Origin: Rhodospirillales bacterium
GTDB lineage: Bacteria; Pseudomonadota; Alphaproteobacteria; Acetobacterales; Acetobacteraceae
NCBI GenBank assembly: GCA_017304945.1
Contig: JAFKLG010000088.1
Location: 1 to 48,261 of the forward strand
DNA: 48,261 nt
Direction: 5' to 3'
Part shown: in pieces, positions 1 through 8,511 of the stretch
Numbering within the stretch: the stretch's first letter is position 1
How the letters are laid out: each line of letters starts with the position of its first letter
The notes under the pieces: generated by a model
Database searches by the model: none
Told to the model about the DNA's origin: nothing
What the model saw: only the letters and a program-made list of their open reading frames with translations
Made by a program: the position numbers and the translations under genes

Positions 1-1108
1 TGCCGCCCATGTTGTAGTGCACGGTCGGCAGAACCGGGAACGGCTCCTTCGTCACCTCCACGCCCGCGAACACCTTCGCGGTCTCCGAGATGCCGGGCAG
101 CCGCTCATGCAGCAGCTCCGCCCCGAGATGCTCGAGATGCAGCATGATGTGGTCCTTGTTCGCACCGCAGCCCCGCCCCTCGTTGATCTCAATCGTCATG
201 GAGCGCGACACCACGTCGCGGCTCGCCAGGTCCTTCGCGGTCGGGGCGTAGCGCTCCATGAAGCGCTCGCCCTCGCTGTTGGTCAGGTAGCCGCCCTCGC
301 CGCGGGCGCCTTCGGTGATCAGGCAGCCGGCCGGGAAGATCCCGGTCGGGTGGAACTGCACGAACTCCATGTCCTGGCAGGGCAAGCCGGCGCGCAGCAC
401 CATGCCGGTGCCGTCACCGGTGCAGGTATGCGCCGAGGTGCAGGAGAGATAGGCGCGGCCGTAGCCGCCGGTCGCCAGCACCACCATCTGCGCGCGGAAC
501 CGGTGGATCGTGCCGTCTTCCAGGTTCCAGGCCATCACGCCGCGGCACACGCCCTCCTCGTCCATGATCAGGTCGAGGGCGAAATACTCGATGAAGAACT
601 CGGCGTCGTGCTTCAGGCTCTGCTGATACAGCGTGTGCAGGATCGCATGGCCGGTGCGGTCGGCCGCGGCGCAGGCGCGCATCGCCGGCGCCTTGCCGTA
701 TTCCGTCATGTGCCCGCCGAACGGGCGCTGGTAGATCTTGCCCTCTTCGGTGCGGCTGAACGGCACGCCGTAATGTTCCAGCTCGTAGACCGCGGGAATC
801 GCCTCCCGGCACATGTATTCGATCGCGTCCTGGTCGCCCAGCCAGTCCGACCCCTTCACGGTGTCGTACATGTGCCAGCGCCAGTCGTCCTCCCCCATGT
901 TGCCGAGTGCCGCGCCGATACCGCCCTGGGCGGCCACGGTGTGGGAGCGGGTGGGGAAGACCTTGGTGATGCAGGCGGTCTTGAGCCCGGCGGCACCCAT
1001 GCCGAACGTGGCGCGCAGCCCGGCCCCGCCGGCGCCCACCACCACCACGTCGTAGGTGTGGTCCACCACGGAATAGGCGCGGGAGGACGGCATCGTGATT
1101 GCGTTCAT
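1..1108 (-). CDS. sdhA: Succinate dehydrogenase flavoprotein subunit, 5' part (3' end beyond the window)
   Basis: This is the catalytic flavoprotein of complex II, which oxidises succinate to fumarate on the cytoplasmic face of the membrane. The visible N-terminal 369 residues carry the FAD dinucleotide motif [13 protein letters not shown], the flavin-attachment stretch [14 protein letters not shown] (His for covalent FAD), and the substrate-region motif [13 protein letters not shown]. The start is the ATG at 1106-1108, preceded by GAGGAG about 7 bases upstream, giving [13 protein letters not shown]. The gene is cut by the left edge; the C-terminal third and sdhB are expected further left. 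It follows sdhD by 16 bases, in the usual C-D-A order, so the genes are surely cotranscribed. Family assignment is certain. Confidence 0.97.
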   Translation of the reverse strand, partial: MNAITMPSSRAYSVVDHTYDVVVVGAGGAGLRATFGMGAAGLKTACITKVFPTRSHTVAAQGGIGAALGNMGEDDWRWHMYDTVKGSDWLGDQDAIEYMCREAIPAVYELEHYGVPFSRTEEGKIYQRPFGGHMTEYGKAPAMRACAAADRTGHAILHTLYQQSLKHDAEFFIEYFALDLIMDEEGVCRGVMAWNLEDGTIHRFRAQMVVLATGGYGRAYLSCTSAHTCTGDGTGMVLRAGLPCQDMEFVQFHPTGIFPAGCLITEGARGEGGYLTNSEGERFMERYAPTAKDLASRDVVSRSMTIEINEGRGCGANKDHIMLHLEHLGAELLHERLPGISETAKVFAGVEVTKEPFPVLPTVHYNMGG

Positions 1109-1124
1109 CGAGAGTCTCCTCGCC

Positions 1125-1529
1125 TTACAGGCCGAGCCGCAGGACGGAGATGATGCAGAGGAGGCCCAGAAGGATGCTGACCCCCTTGATCACGAGCAGC
1201 AGGGTGAACTTGCCGATCGGCTGGTGGACGTAGTCCTCCACCACCGTCTCGAGCCCGTGCTTCATGTGGTGGAAGGTCGCGACCAGCAGCAGCAGCATCA
1301 GCGCGAGCGGGAGCGGATGGGTAAGCCACAGCGCCACGTCCTCCCGACTCGCGCCTGCCAGGCGGATCATCGAGGCGACGAACCACAGCGACAGCGGCAC
1401 CAATGCGATCGAGGTGAGCATGTGGCCCCACCACGTCACCGCGCCACGATGGGCGGAGCCGAGGCCGCGCACCCGCCCGAGGGGCGAGCGCAGCATGTCG
1501 ACCCGAGGGCCGTTGCGTGTATCGGACAT
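1125..1529 (-). CDS. sdhD: Succinate dehydrogenase membrane anchor subunit SdhD
   Basis: The 134-residue hydrophobic protein is the small anchor subunit of complex II, holding the SdhAB heads to the membrane and helping to form the quinone and heme sites. Three membrane helices are visible, roughly at residues 34-57, 72-90 and 106-132. The segment [16 protein letters not shown] matches the conserved H-x3-G-x6-DY stretch of this family. The start ATG at 1527-1529 gives [10 protein letters not shown]; the reading frame stays open further upstream, but that part overlaps sdhC and has no family resemblance. It lies 8 bases after sdhC and 16 before sdhA, in one operon. Confidence 0.93.
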   Translation of the reverse strand: MSDTRNGPRVDMLRSPLGRVRGLGSAHRGAVTWWGHMLTSIALVPLSLWFVASMIRLAGASREDVALWLTHPLPLALMLLLLVATFHHMKHGLETVVEDYVHQPIGKFTLLLVIKGVSILLGLLCIISVLRLGL

Positions 1530-1537
1530 GTTTCTGC

Positions 1538-1969
1538 TCACCAAACGATCAGGCCGACGATCCAGATCACCAGCGTCGAGACGATGCCCGCGCCGATGAC
1601 GAACCAGGACGTGCCGCGATAGGCGCGGTTCTCGAAACCCCAGCCGGCATCCCAGGCGATGTGCCGCAGGCCGCTGAAGAAATGCAGCATCAGGGACAGC
1701 GTCCAGCAGAACAGCATGAACATGCCGATCACGCTGCCCAGGAACCACTGCACGTTGGCGAAGGCGCGGTCGGAGGTGGCGGCCGCCACCAGCCACCACG
1801 TCATCAGCAACGTGCCCAGCGCCAAGCCCACGCCGGTGACCCGATGCATGATCGAGACGGCCATGGCCGGGGTCCAACGCCAGATCTGGAGATGGGGGGA
1901 CATGGGTCGGCGGACCAGCTTGCCGTCCGTGTTGCGCGCCACATACAGCGCGTCGCGTACGTCTTTCAC
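1538..1969 (-). CDS. sdhC: Succinate dehydrogenase cytochrome b556 subunit SdhC
   Basis: This is the first gene of the sdh operon and encodes the cytochrome b anchor of complex II. Residues around RPMSPHLQIWRW and SIMHRVTGVGLA match the conserved SPHL and SxxHRxTG motifs (quinone site), and HFFSGLRHIAWDAG carries the heme-ligand histidine region. Three membrane helices follow. The chosen start is GTG at 1967-1969 (reads KDVRDALYVARN after the initiator), because GAGGAG lies 7 bases upstream and the protein then has the usual length of 143 residues; the upstream ATG at 2041 would add 24 unlike residues. The promoter is expected in 1970-2100. Confidence 0.93.
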   Translation of the reverse strand: MKDVRDALYVARNTDGKLVRRPMSPHLQIWRWTPAMAVSIMHRVTGVGLALGTLLMTWWLVAAATSDRAFANVQWFLGSVIGMFMLFCWTLSLMLHFFSGLRHIAWDAGWGFENRAYRGTSWFVIGAGIVSTLVIWIVGLIVW

Positions 1970-2100
1970 GGAATGCTCCTCAATGCCGCCGCTCGGCCCG
2001 CCGATACCCGGCCGGCGCGCGGCCTTCCCGCGCTGATACAATCGGGATTACAAAGGGTCAACGCGGGGACCACGCGGCGCAGGACGGAGCGCCGCGCATG

Positions 2101-2805
2101 TCAAGTTGGCGGGAGCAGCGCGTCCAGCCTGGCAGTGGCGGCGGCAAGCGCCACGGCCTGGGCCTCCGGACCGCGCGTGACACCCTCCAGCGCGAGCAGG
2201 TGCAGGCTGCGCAGCCCGATGGTTCCGAGCGCGGCCGCCAGGTAGGGCGTGAGAAAATCCGGCTGCGCCGGCGTGCCGACCGGGGATGGCCGTGTGAACC
2301 AGCCGCCCGAGGCGACCACCAGATACACCGGCCGGTCGACCAGCCGCCCCTGCTTGCCCGCCGGCGTGCTGGTGAAGGTCCGGTGGATGCGCACGATCTG
2401 GTCGATCCAGGCCTTCAGCACCGCCGGTACCGTGTAGTTGTGCATGGGCGTCGCGATCACCAGCGCGTCGGCGCCCTCCAGTTCGCGGATCAGCACCTCC
2501 GACCCGGCGAGCGCCGGATGGTCCGGATCGGGCGGCCCGATGATCGCCGCGCTGAATGCCGCGTCCACCAGCGGCGGCGGCTCACGGGCGAGATCGCGGG
2601 TGACCACCACCGCCTCCGGGCTGCCCGCCTGCAGCCGGTCGAGCACCTGGCCGGCGAACTGGCGGCTGATCGCCGCCGGACCGCGCGGGCTCGCCATGAC
2701 GCACAGGATCGTGCGTGCCGCACGCGCGGCGCCATGCCCCGCCGGACGCTCCTCTCCGCGCGCCGTCGTGGGTCTCGCATCGTCGTGCGCCACCCGCCCG
2801 CTCAC
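2101..2805 (-). CDS. FMN-dependent NADH-azoreductase / NAD(P)H quinone reductase (flavodoxin fold)
   Basis: The 234-residue protein has a flavodoxin-like fold and probably reduces quinones or azo compounds with NAD(P)H using FMN. Seen: a beta-strand and loop ILCVMASPRGPAAISR at about residue 33 that fits the phosphate loop of the AzoR family, and TPMHNYTVPAVLKAWIDQI in the middle, which closely matches the AzoR flavin-binding signature. The start is GTG at 2803-2805, overlapping the TGA of the GNAT gene as GTGA, which suggests translational coupling; the first 30 residues are low in family resemblance, so a start nearer residue 33 cannot be excluded. It is the last gene of a three-gene operon divergent from a MocR regulator. 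Confidence 0.82.
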   Translation of the reverse strand: MSGRVAHDDARPTTARGEERPAGHGAARAARTILCVMASPRGPAAISRQFAGQVLDRLQAGSPEAVVVTRDLAREPPPLVDAAFSAAIIGPPDPDHPALAGSEVLIRELEGADALVIATPMHNYTVPAVLKAWIDQIVRIHRTFTSTPAGKQGRLVDRPVYLVVASGGWFTRPSPVGTPAQPDFLTPYLAAALGTIGLRSLHLLALEGVTRGPEAQAVALAAATARLDALLPPT

Positions 2806-3245
2806 GCCGCCGTCTCCGGCAGCGGCATGGCGAAGCGCAGCGCCGCCGGCAGCATGCCGTAGCGGAAGTAGAAACGCTGCCCGAACAGGTTGTCGATCGC
2901 GGTATCGAGCACGAGGAACGGCAGCCCCTGCGCGCGGGCCTCCCGCGCCACCGCGTCGAGCAGCCGCGCACCGATCCCGCCCCGCTGCGCGTCGGGGGCG
3001 ACCACGAGATCGTCCACGTAGCAGAACACGCCGCGGATCAGGCTCTCCTGCGGCCGATAGCCGGCGAGGCCGACCGGCCGGTCGGACTCCCAGGCGGCGA
3101 GCAGGCGGTACCCCGCCGCCGCCTGCCGCTGCACGCGCAGCACGAACACCTCGGCGCTCGGGAGATGCGGGCGCAGGGTCTGCATCACCGGGAAGCAGCG
3201 CCGCAGGTCGTCTGCTCCCTCGGCATGCCGGATGGTCAGGCTCAT
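2802..3245 (-). CDS. GNAT family N-acetyltransferase
   Basis: The 147-residue protein is a small cytoplasmic acetyl-CoA-dependent acetyltransferase of unknown substrate. Motif A is seen as YVDDLVVAPDAQRGGIGARLLDAV, with the Q/R-x-x-G-x-G/A acetyl-CoA pyrophosphate loop (QRGGIGA). The late strand and helix VLDTAIDNLFGQRFYFRYGM fit motif B. The ATG at 3243-3245 overlaps the stop of the AhpD-like gene (ATGA), and its own stop overlaps the azoreductase GTG, so the three genes are translated as a coupled unit. The frame stays open upstream but that part reads as antisense-like sequence and is not included. Confidence 0.88.
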   Translation of the reverse strand: MSLTIRHAEGADDLRRCFPVMQTLRPHLPSAEVFVLRVQRQAAAGYRLLAAWESDRPVGLAGYRPQESLIRGVFCYVDDLVVAPDAQRGGIGARLLDAVAREARAQGLPFLVLDTAIDNLFGQRFYFRYGMLPAALRFAMPLPETAA

Positions 3246-3703
3246 GCCGCCGCGGCCCGCACCGCCACCGGATGCTGCATGCGGAACGCGATGGCGAGCC
3301 GGTTCCACAGGTTGATCATACCAATCAGCGTGGTGAGGTTGGCGATCTCGGTCTCGGAGAAGTGCGCCCGCAGCGCCTCATAGGTGGCATCCGGGGCGCC
3401 CTCGGTGGCGATGCGGGTCAGGCAGTCGGTCCAGGCCAGCGCCGCCCGCTCCCGCGCGGTGAACGCTGCCGACTCAGCCCAGGCGGACACGAGATACAGG
3501 CGCTGTTCGGTCTCCCCGCCCTTGCGCGCATCCTTGGTGTGCATGTCGACGCAGAAGGCGCAGCCGTTGATCATCGAGGCGCGCAGCTTGACCAGCTCGA
3601 CCAGGCTCTTCTCGAGCCCGCATTGCGCGAGATAGCGCTCGACGCCGGCCAGCGCCTTGTAACCCTCGGGGATGATCTGCGGGTCGAGGCGTTGCGTGTG
3701 CAT
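3242..3703 (-). CDS. AhpD-like carboxymuconolactone decarboxylase family protein (alkylhydroperoxidase type)
   Basis: The 153-residue protein belongs to the AhpD/CMD fold. Residues 43-59 read SMINGCAFCVDMHTKDA, with the redox CxxC pair (Cys48, Cys51) followed by a histidine, as in peroxide-reducing AhpD enzymes. This supports a thiol peroxidase or reductase role rather than lactone decarboxylation. ATG at 3701-3703 has GAGGAG about 8 bases upstream. It is the first gene of the operon with the GNAT and azoreductase genes and is transcribed away from a MocR-type regulator 87 bases away. AhpD-like genes beside MocR regulators are a common pairing, so regulation by the neighbour is likely (inference). 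Confidence 0.9.
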   Translation of the reverse strand: MHTQRLDPQIIPEGYKALAGVERYLAQCGLEKSLVELVKLRASMINGCAFCVDMHTKDARKGGETEQRLYLVSAWAESAAFTARERAALAWTDCLTRIATEGAPDATYEALRAHFSETEIANLTTLIGMINLWNRLAIAFRMQHPVAVRAAAA

Positions 3704-3746
3704 TGGTCTGGCTCCTCTTCTTCGATGCGCAGAACATCGCGCCCGA

Positions 3747-3768
3747 TTGGCCTAACCCACAGAGCCAA
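3747..3768. promoter_or_regulatory. Inverted repeat, likely operator between AhpD-like operon and mocR-type gene
   Basis: TTGGC at 3747-3751 and GCCAA at 3764-3768 form a perfect 5-bp inverted repeat separated by 12 bases, in the 87-base gap between two divergent genes. Spacing of the half-site centres is 17 bases, near one and a half helical turns. It lies 22 bases before the regulator ATG, which has no clear ribosome binding site. The role as MocR operator is inference from position. Confidence 0.45.
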
Positions 3769-3790
3769 GATTGAGCTATTTGACTGGGCC

Positions 3791-5188
3791 ATGAGCAAGC
3801 TGTCGATCGGGGTGGACCGTGCCGACGCGCGGCCCGCCTTCCGCCAGATCGCCGACCGTGTGCGGGAGGCAGTGGCGGCCGGCCTGCTCGCGCCGGGGGA
3901 CCGGCTGCCTGCCGCCCGCGTGCTGGCCGCGCAACTCGGCCTCGCTCGCGGCACCGTCGACACCGCCTATGCCCTGCTCGCCGGCGAGGGGTTCATCGAG
4001 GGGCGCGGCGCCGCCGGGACGATCGTCTCTCCCCTGCTCTCTCCCGCCCCGCCACCACCCCTGTCGGAACCCGCCGCGCTGCCGGAGATCGGCCAGGTCA
4101 CCGGCGCGCTGCCCTTCCGCATGGGGCTGCCCGCGCTGGACGCCTTCCCGCGCACGCTGTGGTCACGGCTGACCGCGCGCACCGTGCGCCGCGGCGGGGT
4201 TGCGGAATTGGCCTACCCCGACCCGGCCGGCCTGCCGGAGTTACGGGAGTCCATTGCCGCCTATCTGCGGGTCGCGCGCGGGATCGCCTGCACGCCGGAA
4301 CAGATCATCGTCACCGCCGGGTTCCAAGGCGCCCTCGCGCTCGCCGCCACCCTGCTGCAGCCGGGCGATCCGGTCTGGGTGGAGGATCCGGGCTATTTCC
4401 TCGCCCACGAGGCAATGCGGGTCGCGGGGGCGCGGCTCGCCCCCGTGCCGGTCGATTCCACCGGGCTCGACGTCGCGGCGGGGATCGCCATGGAGCCGGC
4501 GGCGCGGCTCGCGGTCGTGACTCCCACCCACCAGGCGACACTCGGGGTGGCCCTGTCCCTGCCGCGCCGGCTGGCGCTGCTCGACTGGGCCGCACGTCAT
4601 GGCGGCTGGATCCTGGAGGACGACTACGACAGCGAGTTCCGCTACACCGGCCGGCCACTGCCGGCGCTGAAGAGCCTCGATCGCGCCGACCGCGTCCTCT
4701 ACGCCGGCTCCTTCAGCAAGGTTCTCTTCCCCGCCCTCCGGCTCGGATACCTGGTGCCGCCCGCCGCGCTGCACGCGCCGCTGGTGACGGCGAGCCGCGT
4801 GCTGCTGGGCGGCCTGCCCGCGCTGGAGCAGCGGATCGTCGCCGGCTTCATGCATGAGGGCCACTTCGCCCGCCACATCCGCCGGATGCGCAGCCTCTAT
4901 GCGAGCCGCCGCGCGGCCCTGGCGCGCGCGCTGGCCGCGGCATTCGGGGACCGGCTGACGCTGACCTTGCAGGCCGGCGGCATGCACCTGCTCGCACGAT
5001 TGGCGGATGCCCCGCCCGACCGGGAGATGGTGGCCCGCGCGCAGGCAGCAGGACTGGCGCCGAGCCCGGTGTCGGCGATGTCGTTGCGCGAGCGGGCGGG
5101 GGATGGGCTGCTGCTGGGGTTCACCAACGTCGCGGAGGCCGCCGCCCCCGCCTTGGCCGCACGATTGGCGGCCGCGATCGGTGGCTGA
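3791..5188 (+). CDS. MocR/PdxR-type PLP-dependent transcriptional regulator
   Basis: The 465-residue protein joins an N-terminal GntR winged helix (about residues 10-78; RPAFRQIADRVREAV then LPAARVLAAQLGLARGTVDTAY) to a type I aminotransferase fold (about 100-460). The PLP-binding lysine is Lys310 in YAGSFSKVLFPALRLGY, and ILEDDYDSEFRYTGRP fits the conserved aspartate and tyrosine region. Such proteins are regulators, not enzymes; they often sense PLP, GABA or a related amine. The ATG at 3791 gives the normal length; the frame is open for over 1 kb upstream, but that part is antisense to the AhpD operon and non-coding. No good ribosome binding site is seen, so translation may be leaderless. 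It probably controls the divergent operon. Confidence 0.93.
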   Translation: MSKLSIGVDRADARPAFRQIADRVREAVAAGLLAPGDRLPAARVLAAQLGLARGTVDTAYALLAGEGFIEGRGAAGTIVSPLLSPAPPPPLSEPAALPEIGQVTGALPFRMGLPALDAFPRTLWSRLTARTVRRGGVAELAYPDPAGLPELRESIAAYLRVARGIACTPEQIIVTAGFQGALALAATLLQPGDPVWVEDPGYFLAHEAMRVAGARLAPVPVDSTGLDVAAGIAMEPAARLAVVTPTHQATLGVALSLPRRLALLDWAARHGGWILEDDYDSEFRYTGRPLPALKSLDRADRVLYAGSFSKVLFPALRLGYLVPPAALHAPLVTASRVLLGGLPALEQRIVAGFMHEGHFARHIRRMRSLYASRRAALARALAAAFGDRLTLTLQAGGMHLLARLADAPPDREMVARAQAAGLAPSPVSAMSLRERAGDGLLLGFTNVAEAAAPALAARLAAAIGG

Positions 5189-5218
5189 TACCGGTGAGTC
5201 TCTTCGCTCATCGGTATC
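5187..5218. terminator. 12-bp hairpin at the convergent mocR-type/asd junction
   Basis: GATACCGGTGAG (5187-5198) and CTCATCGGTATC (5207-5218) pair over 12 positions with a single G-T wobble and an 8-base loop. It begins at the stop codon of the regulator and lies between two converging genes, so it may end transcription from both sides, although there is no T-run. A similar GATACCG/CGGTATC hairpin occurs at 12501-12548, also between converging genes. Confidence 0.5.
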
Positions 5219-5240
5219 ATGTTTGGGGTTAGAAGAGGCC

Positions 5241-6272
5241 TCAGGCCGCCTTCTTCGCCAGCAGGTTCATCGCGATCATCGTCTCCGCGATCTGCACGGC
5301 GTTCAGCGCCGCGCCCTTGCGCAGATTGTCCGACACGCACCAGAACGACAGCCCGTGCTCGACCGTCGGGTCCTTGCGGATGCGGGAGACGAACACCGCG
5401 TCCTCCCCCTGGCATTCGAGCTGGGTGACGTAGCCGCCATCCTCGCGCACGTCGACCACCTCGATCCCCGGCGACTCGCGCAGCAGCGCGCGCGCCTCAC
5501 CGGCGGCGACCGGCTTCTCGAACTCGACGTTCACCGCCTCGCCATGGCCGATGAAGACCGGCACGCGCACGCAGGTCGCATGCACGGCGATCGCCGGGTC
5601 GAGGATCTTCTTGGTCTCGACGACCATCTTCCACTCTTCCTTGGTGGAACCGTCGTCCATGAACTTGTCGATGTGCGGGATGCAGTTGAAGGCGATTTCC
5701 TTGGTGAACTGCTCCGGCGGGCTCTGCTCGTGCACGAAGGAGGACTTCGTGTGGTTGAAGAGCTCGTCCATCGCTTCCTTCCCGGCGCCCGAGACGGACT
5801 GGTAGGTCGAGACGACGACGCGCTTGATCTTGAACTCGTCGTGCAGCGGCTTCAGCGCCACCACCATCTGGATGGTCGAGCAGTTCGGATTGGCGATGAT
5901 GTTGCGCTTGCCGAACCAGCGCAGGTCCTGCGGGTTCACCTCCGGCACCACCAGCGGCACGTCCGCGTCCATGCGGAACTGGGACGTGTTGTCGATCACC
6001 ACGCAGCCCTGGGACGCGGCGCGCGGGGCGTGCACGGCGGAGACCGAGGCGCCCGGGCTGAACAGCCCGATATCCCAGCCGGTGAAGTCGAAGGTCTCCA
6101 GGTTCTTCACCTTGAGTACCTGCTTTTCCCCGAAGGAGACCTCCGCGCCCGTCGAACGGCCAGAGGCCAGCGCCGCCACTTCCGAAACGGGGAAGTTGCG
6201 TTCGGCCAGGGTTTTCAGCATTTCGCGTCCGACCGCTCCGGTGGCGCCGACGACCGCGACCCTGTAGGCCAT
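5241..6272 (-). CDS. asd: Aspartate-semialdehyde dehydrogenase
   Basis: The enzyme makes L-aspartate 4-semialdehyde from 4-aspartyl phosphate with NADPH, the branch step to lysine/diaminopimelate, threonine and methionine. The 343-residue protein has the N-terminal Rossmann motif VAVVGATGAVGREML, the catalytic cysteine Cys131 in IIANPNCSTIQM, and the C-terminal substrate region with HATCVRVPVFIGHGEAV. The ATG at 6270-6272 is chosen because the family begins directly with the Rossmann strand; an in-frame ATG at 6329 would add 19 unlike residues. The gene stands alone, convergent with the MocR-type gene. Confidence 0.97.
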   Translation of the reverse strand: MAYRVAVVGATGAVGREMLKTLAERNFPVSEVAALASGRSTGAEVSFGEKQVLKVKNLETFDFTGWDIGLFSPGASVSAVHAPRAASQGCVVIDNTSQFRMDADVPLVVPEVNPQDLRWFGKRNIIANPNCSTIQMVVALKPLHDEFKIKRVVVSTYQSVSGAGKEAMDELFNHTKSSFVHEQSPPEQFTKEIAFNCIPHIDKFMDDGSTKEEWKMVVETKKILDPAIAVHATCVRVPVFIGHGEAVNVEFEKPVAAGEARALLRESPGIEVVDVREDGGYVTQLECQGEDAVFVSRIRKDPTVEHGLSFWCVSDNLRKGAALNAVQIAETMIAMNLLAKKAA

Positions 6273-6520
6273 TGCTCTGCTCCTGTGGGAAAACCGGCGC
6301 GCATTACGCGTCCGCAGCCACGAGAGCAAGCACGAAACGCAGTGCGCCGGGTCCCGTGAAGCGCATGGCGGGCGCCGCGGCCTCGCCCGAACGTCCCGGC
6401 GCGGCTCGTGAGCGCAAATCCCGGCGATGCGCCCGGGCGGGGCCCCCGTGACGCTCTCGCGCGCTCCGGTCGTCGACGAAAACGCGGCGTTGGGCCGGAC
6501 TGGCGCGGCCGAGGCGTGCC

Positions 6521-7630
6521 TCAGGATCCGGTCAGGACGTGCCGCAGCCCGATGCGACGATGTCCGTCGCGGCCCTCCATCGTCTCGGCGGCGGCCAGCG
6601 CGTCCAGCACCGCCTCCTGGGTCGCTTCGGCGGCGGCCTGGAACAGGCGGTCGATCCGCCCCTCGGCCAGCACGGTCTGCGGCACCAGCGCCTGCTCCGG
6701 CGCCGCCGGCATGCGGTTCGCCGTGGTGAAGGCGACCGCGATGTCGCCGCTACCGTGGCCCCAGAAGGCCCCGCACCAGGCAAGCCCCACCCCGGCCCGC
6801 CGCGCCACTCGCCCCAATTGCCGATGATCGAGCGGCACGTCGGTGGCGAGCACGACGATGCAGGACCCGGTCTCCGGCGAGTCGCCGGCGTCGGGCATGG
6901 AAGGCGGGTCGATCTCAGCAGCCGACAGCGCACCCGGGGGCGCCGCTGCGCCGGAGGCCGTCGGGCTCGCCTCGGTCGGAGGCTTCACGCGGCGGCCGTC
7001 GGGCAGCCGCAAATCCCCCGCGCGGCCGAAATTCGCCAGCACCAGCGCCCCCAAATGGTATGACGATCCATCCAAAGACACCCGGCGCGACGCCGTACCA
7101 ATGCCGCCTTTGAAGCCGAAGCAGCTCATGCCGGTGCCGGCGCCCACCGCCCCGCTGGCGAAGCTCTCCGCCGCGGCGTCCAGCGCCGCCTCGGCATGCG
7201 CCTCGGTCACCGCCAGGGCCTGGATGTCGTTCAGGAACCCGTCATTGCACTCCGCCACCAGCGGATTGACGGTCGGCGCCTCGCGCCCGATCGCCGGATT
7301 GGCGGCGATCGCCCGCCGGATCAGTGCGGTGCCGCAAACGCCCACCGACAACGTGTTGGTCAGCAGGATTGGCGTCTCCAGCACGCCGAGTTCCGCAAGC
7401 TGGATCAGTCCAATGCTCTTGCCGAACCCGTTCAGCACCGCGGCGGCGGCCACCGGCTTGTCGCGGAAGAGGTCCCCGCCATGCGGCACCACCGCGGTGA
7501 CGCCGGTGCGGATCGTCGCCCCCTGCACGACCGAACAGTGCCCGACCCGCACGCCGGGCACGTCGGTGATCGCGTTGCGCGCGCCCGGCTTCAAGCTGCC
7601 GCAGCCGAGACGGGACGTCCGCGCCCGCAT
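6521..7630 (-). CDS. P1 family (DmpA-like) self-processing aminopeptidase
   Basis: The 369-residue protein is a peptidase family S58 member, an Ntn-type hydrolase made as an inactive precursor that cuts itself into alpha and beta chains. Seen: [11 protein letters not shown] near the N-terminus, [16 protein letters not shown] and [23 protein letters not shown] in the middle, all hallmarks of DmpA. The cleavage site is the Gly255-Ser256 bond in [15 protein letters not shown], Ser256 becoming the nucleophile. Residues 215-253 just before it are a Pro/Ala/Ser-rich linker. The ATG at 7628-7630 shares bases with the stop of the PadR gene (TGATG), so the two are coupled and the regulator probably controls the peptidase. 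The physiological substrate is unknown; D-amino acid amides and beta-peptides are handled by relatives. Confidence 0.9.
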   Translation of the reverse strand: MRARTSRLGCGSLKPGARNAITDVPGVRVGHCSVVQGATIRTGVTAVVPHGGDLFRDKPVAAAAVLNGFGKSIGLIQLAELGVLETPILLTNTLSVGVCGTALIRRAIAANPAIGREAPTVNPLVAECNDGFLNDIQALAVTEAHAEAALDAAAESFASGAVGAGTGMSCFGFKGGIGTASRRVSLDGSSYHLGALVLANFGRAGDLRLPDGRRVKPPTEASPTASGAAAPPGALSAAEIDPPSMPDAGDSPETGSCIVVLATDVPLDHRQLGRVARRAGVGLAWCGAFWGHGSGDIAVAFTTANRMPAAPEQALVPQTVLAEGRIDRLFQAAAEATQEAVLDALAAAETMEGRDGHRRIGLRHVLTGS

Positions 7631-8370
7631 CACGCCTCCTCCACCGCGCCGGCCGCCGCATCGAGCGCCGCGGCCACGGCCCGCACCTGGTCCGGGGTGA
7701 GCGGCCCGCGGCCGAGCCGCAAGCGCAAGGCGAGGCGGAGGTTCTCCATGGCGCGGACGATCTGCGGCGCCGGCCCGTCACCTCGCGCCGCGGCGGCGCG
7801 ATCCATGCGCGCGACCGCCGCCTCGGTGGCCGCCTGGTTGGCGCGCAGCTCCTCCCGCCCGGCCTCGGTCAGCGCATACAGCTTCTTGCCGTCCTGCTCG
7901 GTGACCTCCGCCTGGCCCAGCTCCTCCAGCATCGTCAGGTTCGGATACACGACCCCGGGGCTGGGGCTGTAGGTGCCGCCGGCGCGGTCCTCGATCGCCT
8001 TGATCAGCTCGTAGCCATGGCGCGGCTTCTCGGCGATCAGGGAGAGCAGCACGAAGCGCAGCTCCCCGTGGTCGAACAGCCGGCCGCGCCGGCCATGCCG
8101 CTCCCCGTCACGCTCCTCCCCGTGATGGCCATGCCGTCCGTGACGGGGGCCGTGATGCGGTCCATGGTCGGGCCCATGGTGCCCGCGACGGGCACCGCGT
8201 TCGGGGCCGCGTCCGGGACCATCGGCGGGACCATCGTTCGGTCCCGGGCCGGGGCCGCCGCGCGGGCCACCGCGGCGCGGGCCGCCGTCATGATCGTCCA
8301 GCCGGTCCCAGGGTTCCGGCCGGCGGGCGAAGCGCTCCTCCGACCGGTGATGTCGTCTGTGCAGGAACAT
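7630..8370 (-). CDS. PadR family transcriptional regulator with His/Gly-rich N-terminal extension
   Basis: The 246-residue protein has a PadR winged helix at about residues 102-180 ([20 protein letters not shown], then [16 protein letters not shown]) and a helical C-terminal dimerisation tail. Residues 28-95 form a low-complexity extension rich in Gly, Pro, Arg and His, with about ten histidines between 64 and 92 ([20 protein letters not shown]). This resembles E. coli YqjI, a PadR protein whose His-rich N-terminus senses nickel, so a metal-responsive repressor is a reasonable inference. The start ATG at 8368-8370 has GGAG nearby and leaves two palindromes just upstream; an in-frame ATG at 8406 would place one palindrome inside the gene. 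It is coupled to the DmpA gene. Confidence 0.85.
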   Translation of the reverse strand: MFLHRRHHRSEERFARRPEPWDRLDDHDGGPRRGGPRGGPGPGPNDGPADGPGRGPERGARRGHHGPDHGPHHGPRHGRHGHHGEERDGERHGRRGRLFDHGELRFVLLSLIAEKPRHGYELIKAIEDRAGGTYSPSPGVVYPNLTMLEELGQAEVTEQDGKKLYALTEAGREELRANQAATEAAVARMDRAAAARGDGPAPQIVRAMENLRLALRLRLGRGPLTPDQVRAVAAALDAAAGAVEEA

Positions 8371-8386
8371 GTCGTTCTCCGTGTGT

Positions 8387-8417
8387 GTTTCGATATAACG
8401 AAACATAAGATATATCT
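8387..8417. promoter_or_regulatory. Two palindromes upstream of padR, candidate PadR operators
   Basis: GTTTCG-ATATAA-CGAAAC at 8387-8404 is a perfect 6-bp inverted repeat with a 6-base AT spacer, and AGATATATCT at 8408-8417 is a perfect 10-bp palindrome. They sit in an AT-rich island in otherwise very GC-rich DNA, 17 to 47 bases before the padR start and about 95 bases before mmsA. Autoregulation by the PadR protein is likely, and an effect on mmsA is possible (inference). Confidence 0.6.
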
Positions 8418-8511
8418 AAACCCACTCGTGTCAAGCGCCTTCGCCGCCAACTGGCCGAACCGTCGATTTCGTCCTAAAGCGCAGCCCGAGACCCCTGCGG
8501 AGGAACGCGCA

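Noticed and set aside
17..1153. Long open frame opposite sdhA and sdhD
   Set aside because: It is rich in Arg, His and Ala, has no ribosome binding site, and lies fully opposite recognised genes; such frames are usual in very GC-rich DNA.
2438..3790. Open frame extending the MocR-type protein by 451 residues upstream
   Set aside because: It is antisense to three recognised genes and reads as Arg/Pro-rich nonsense; the regulator has its normal length from 3791.
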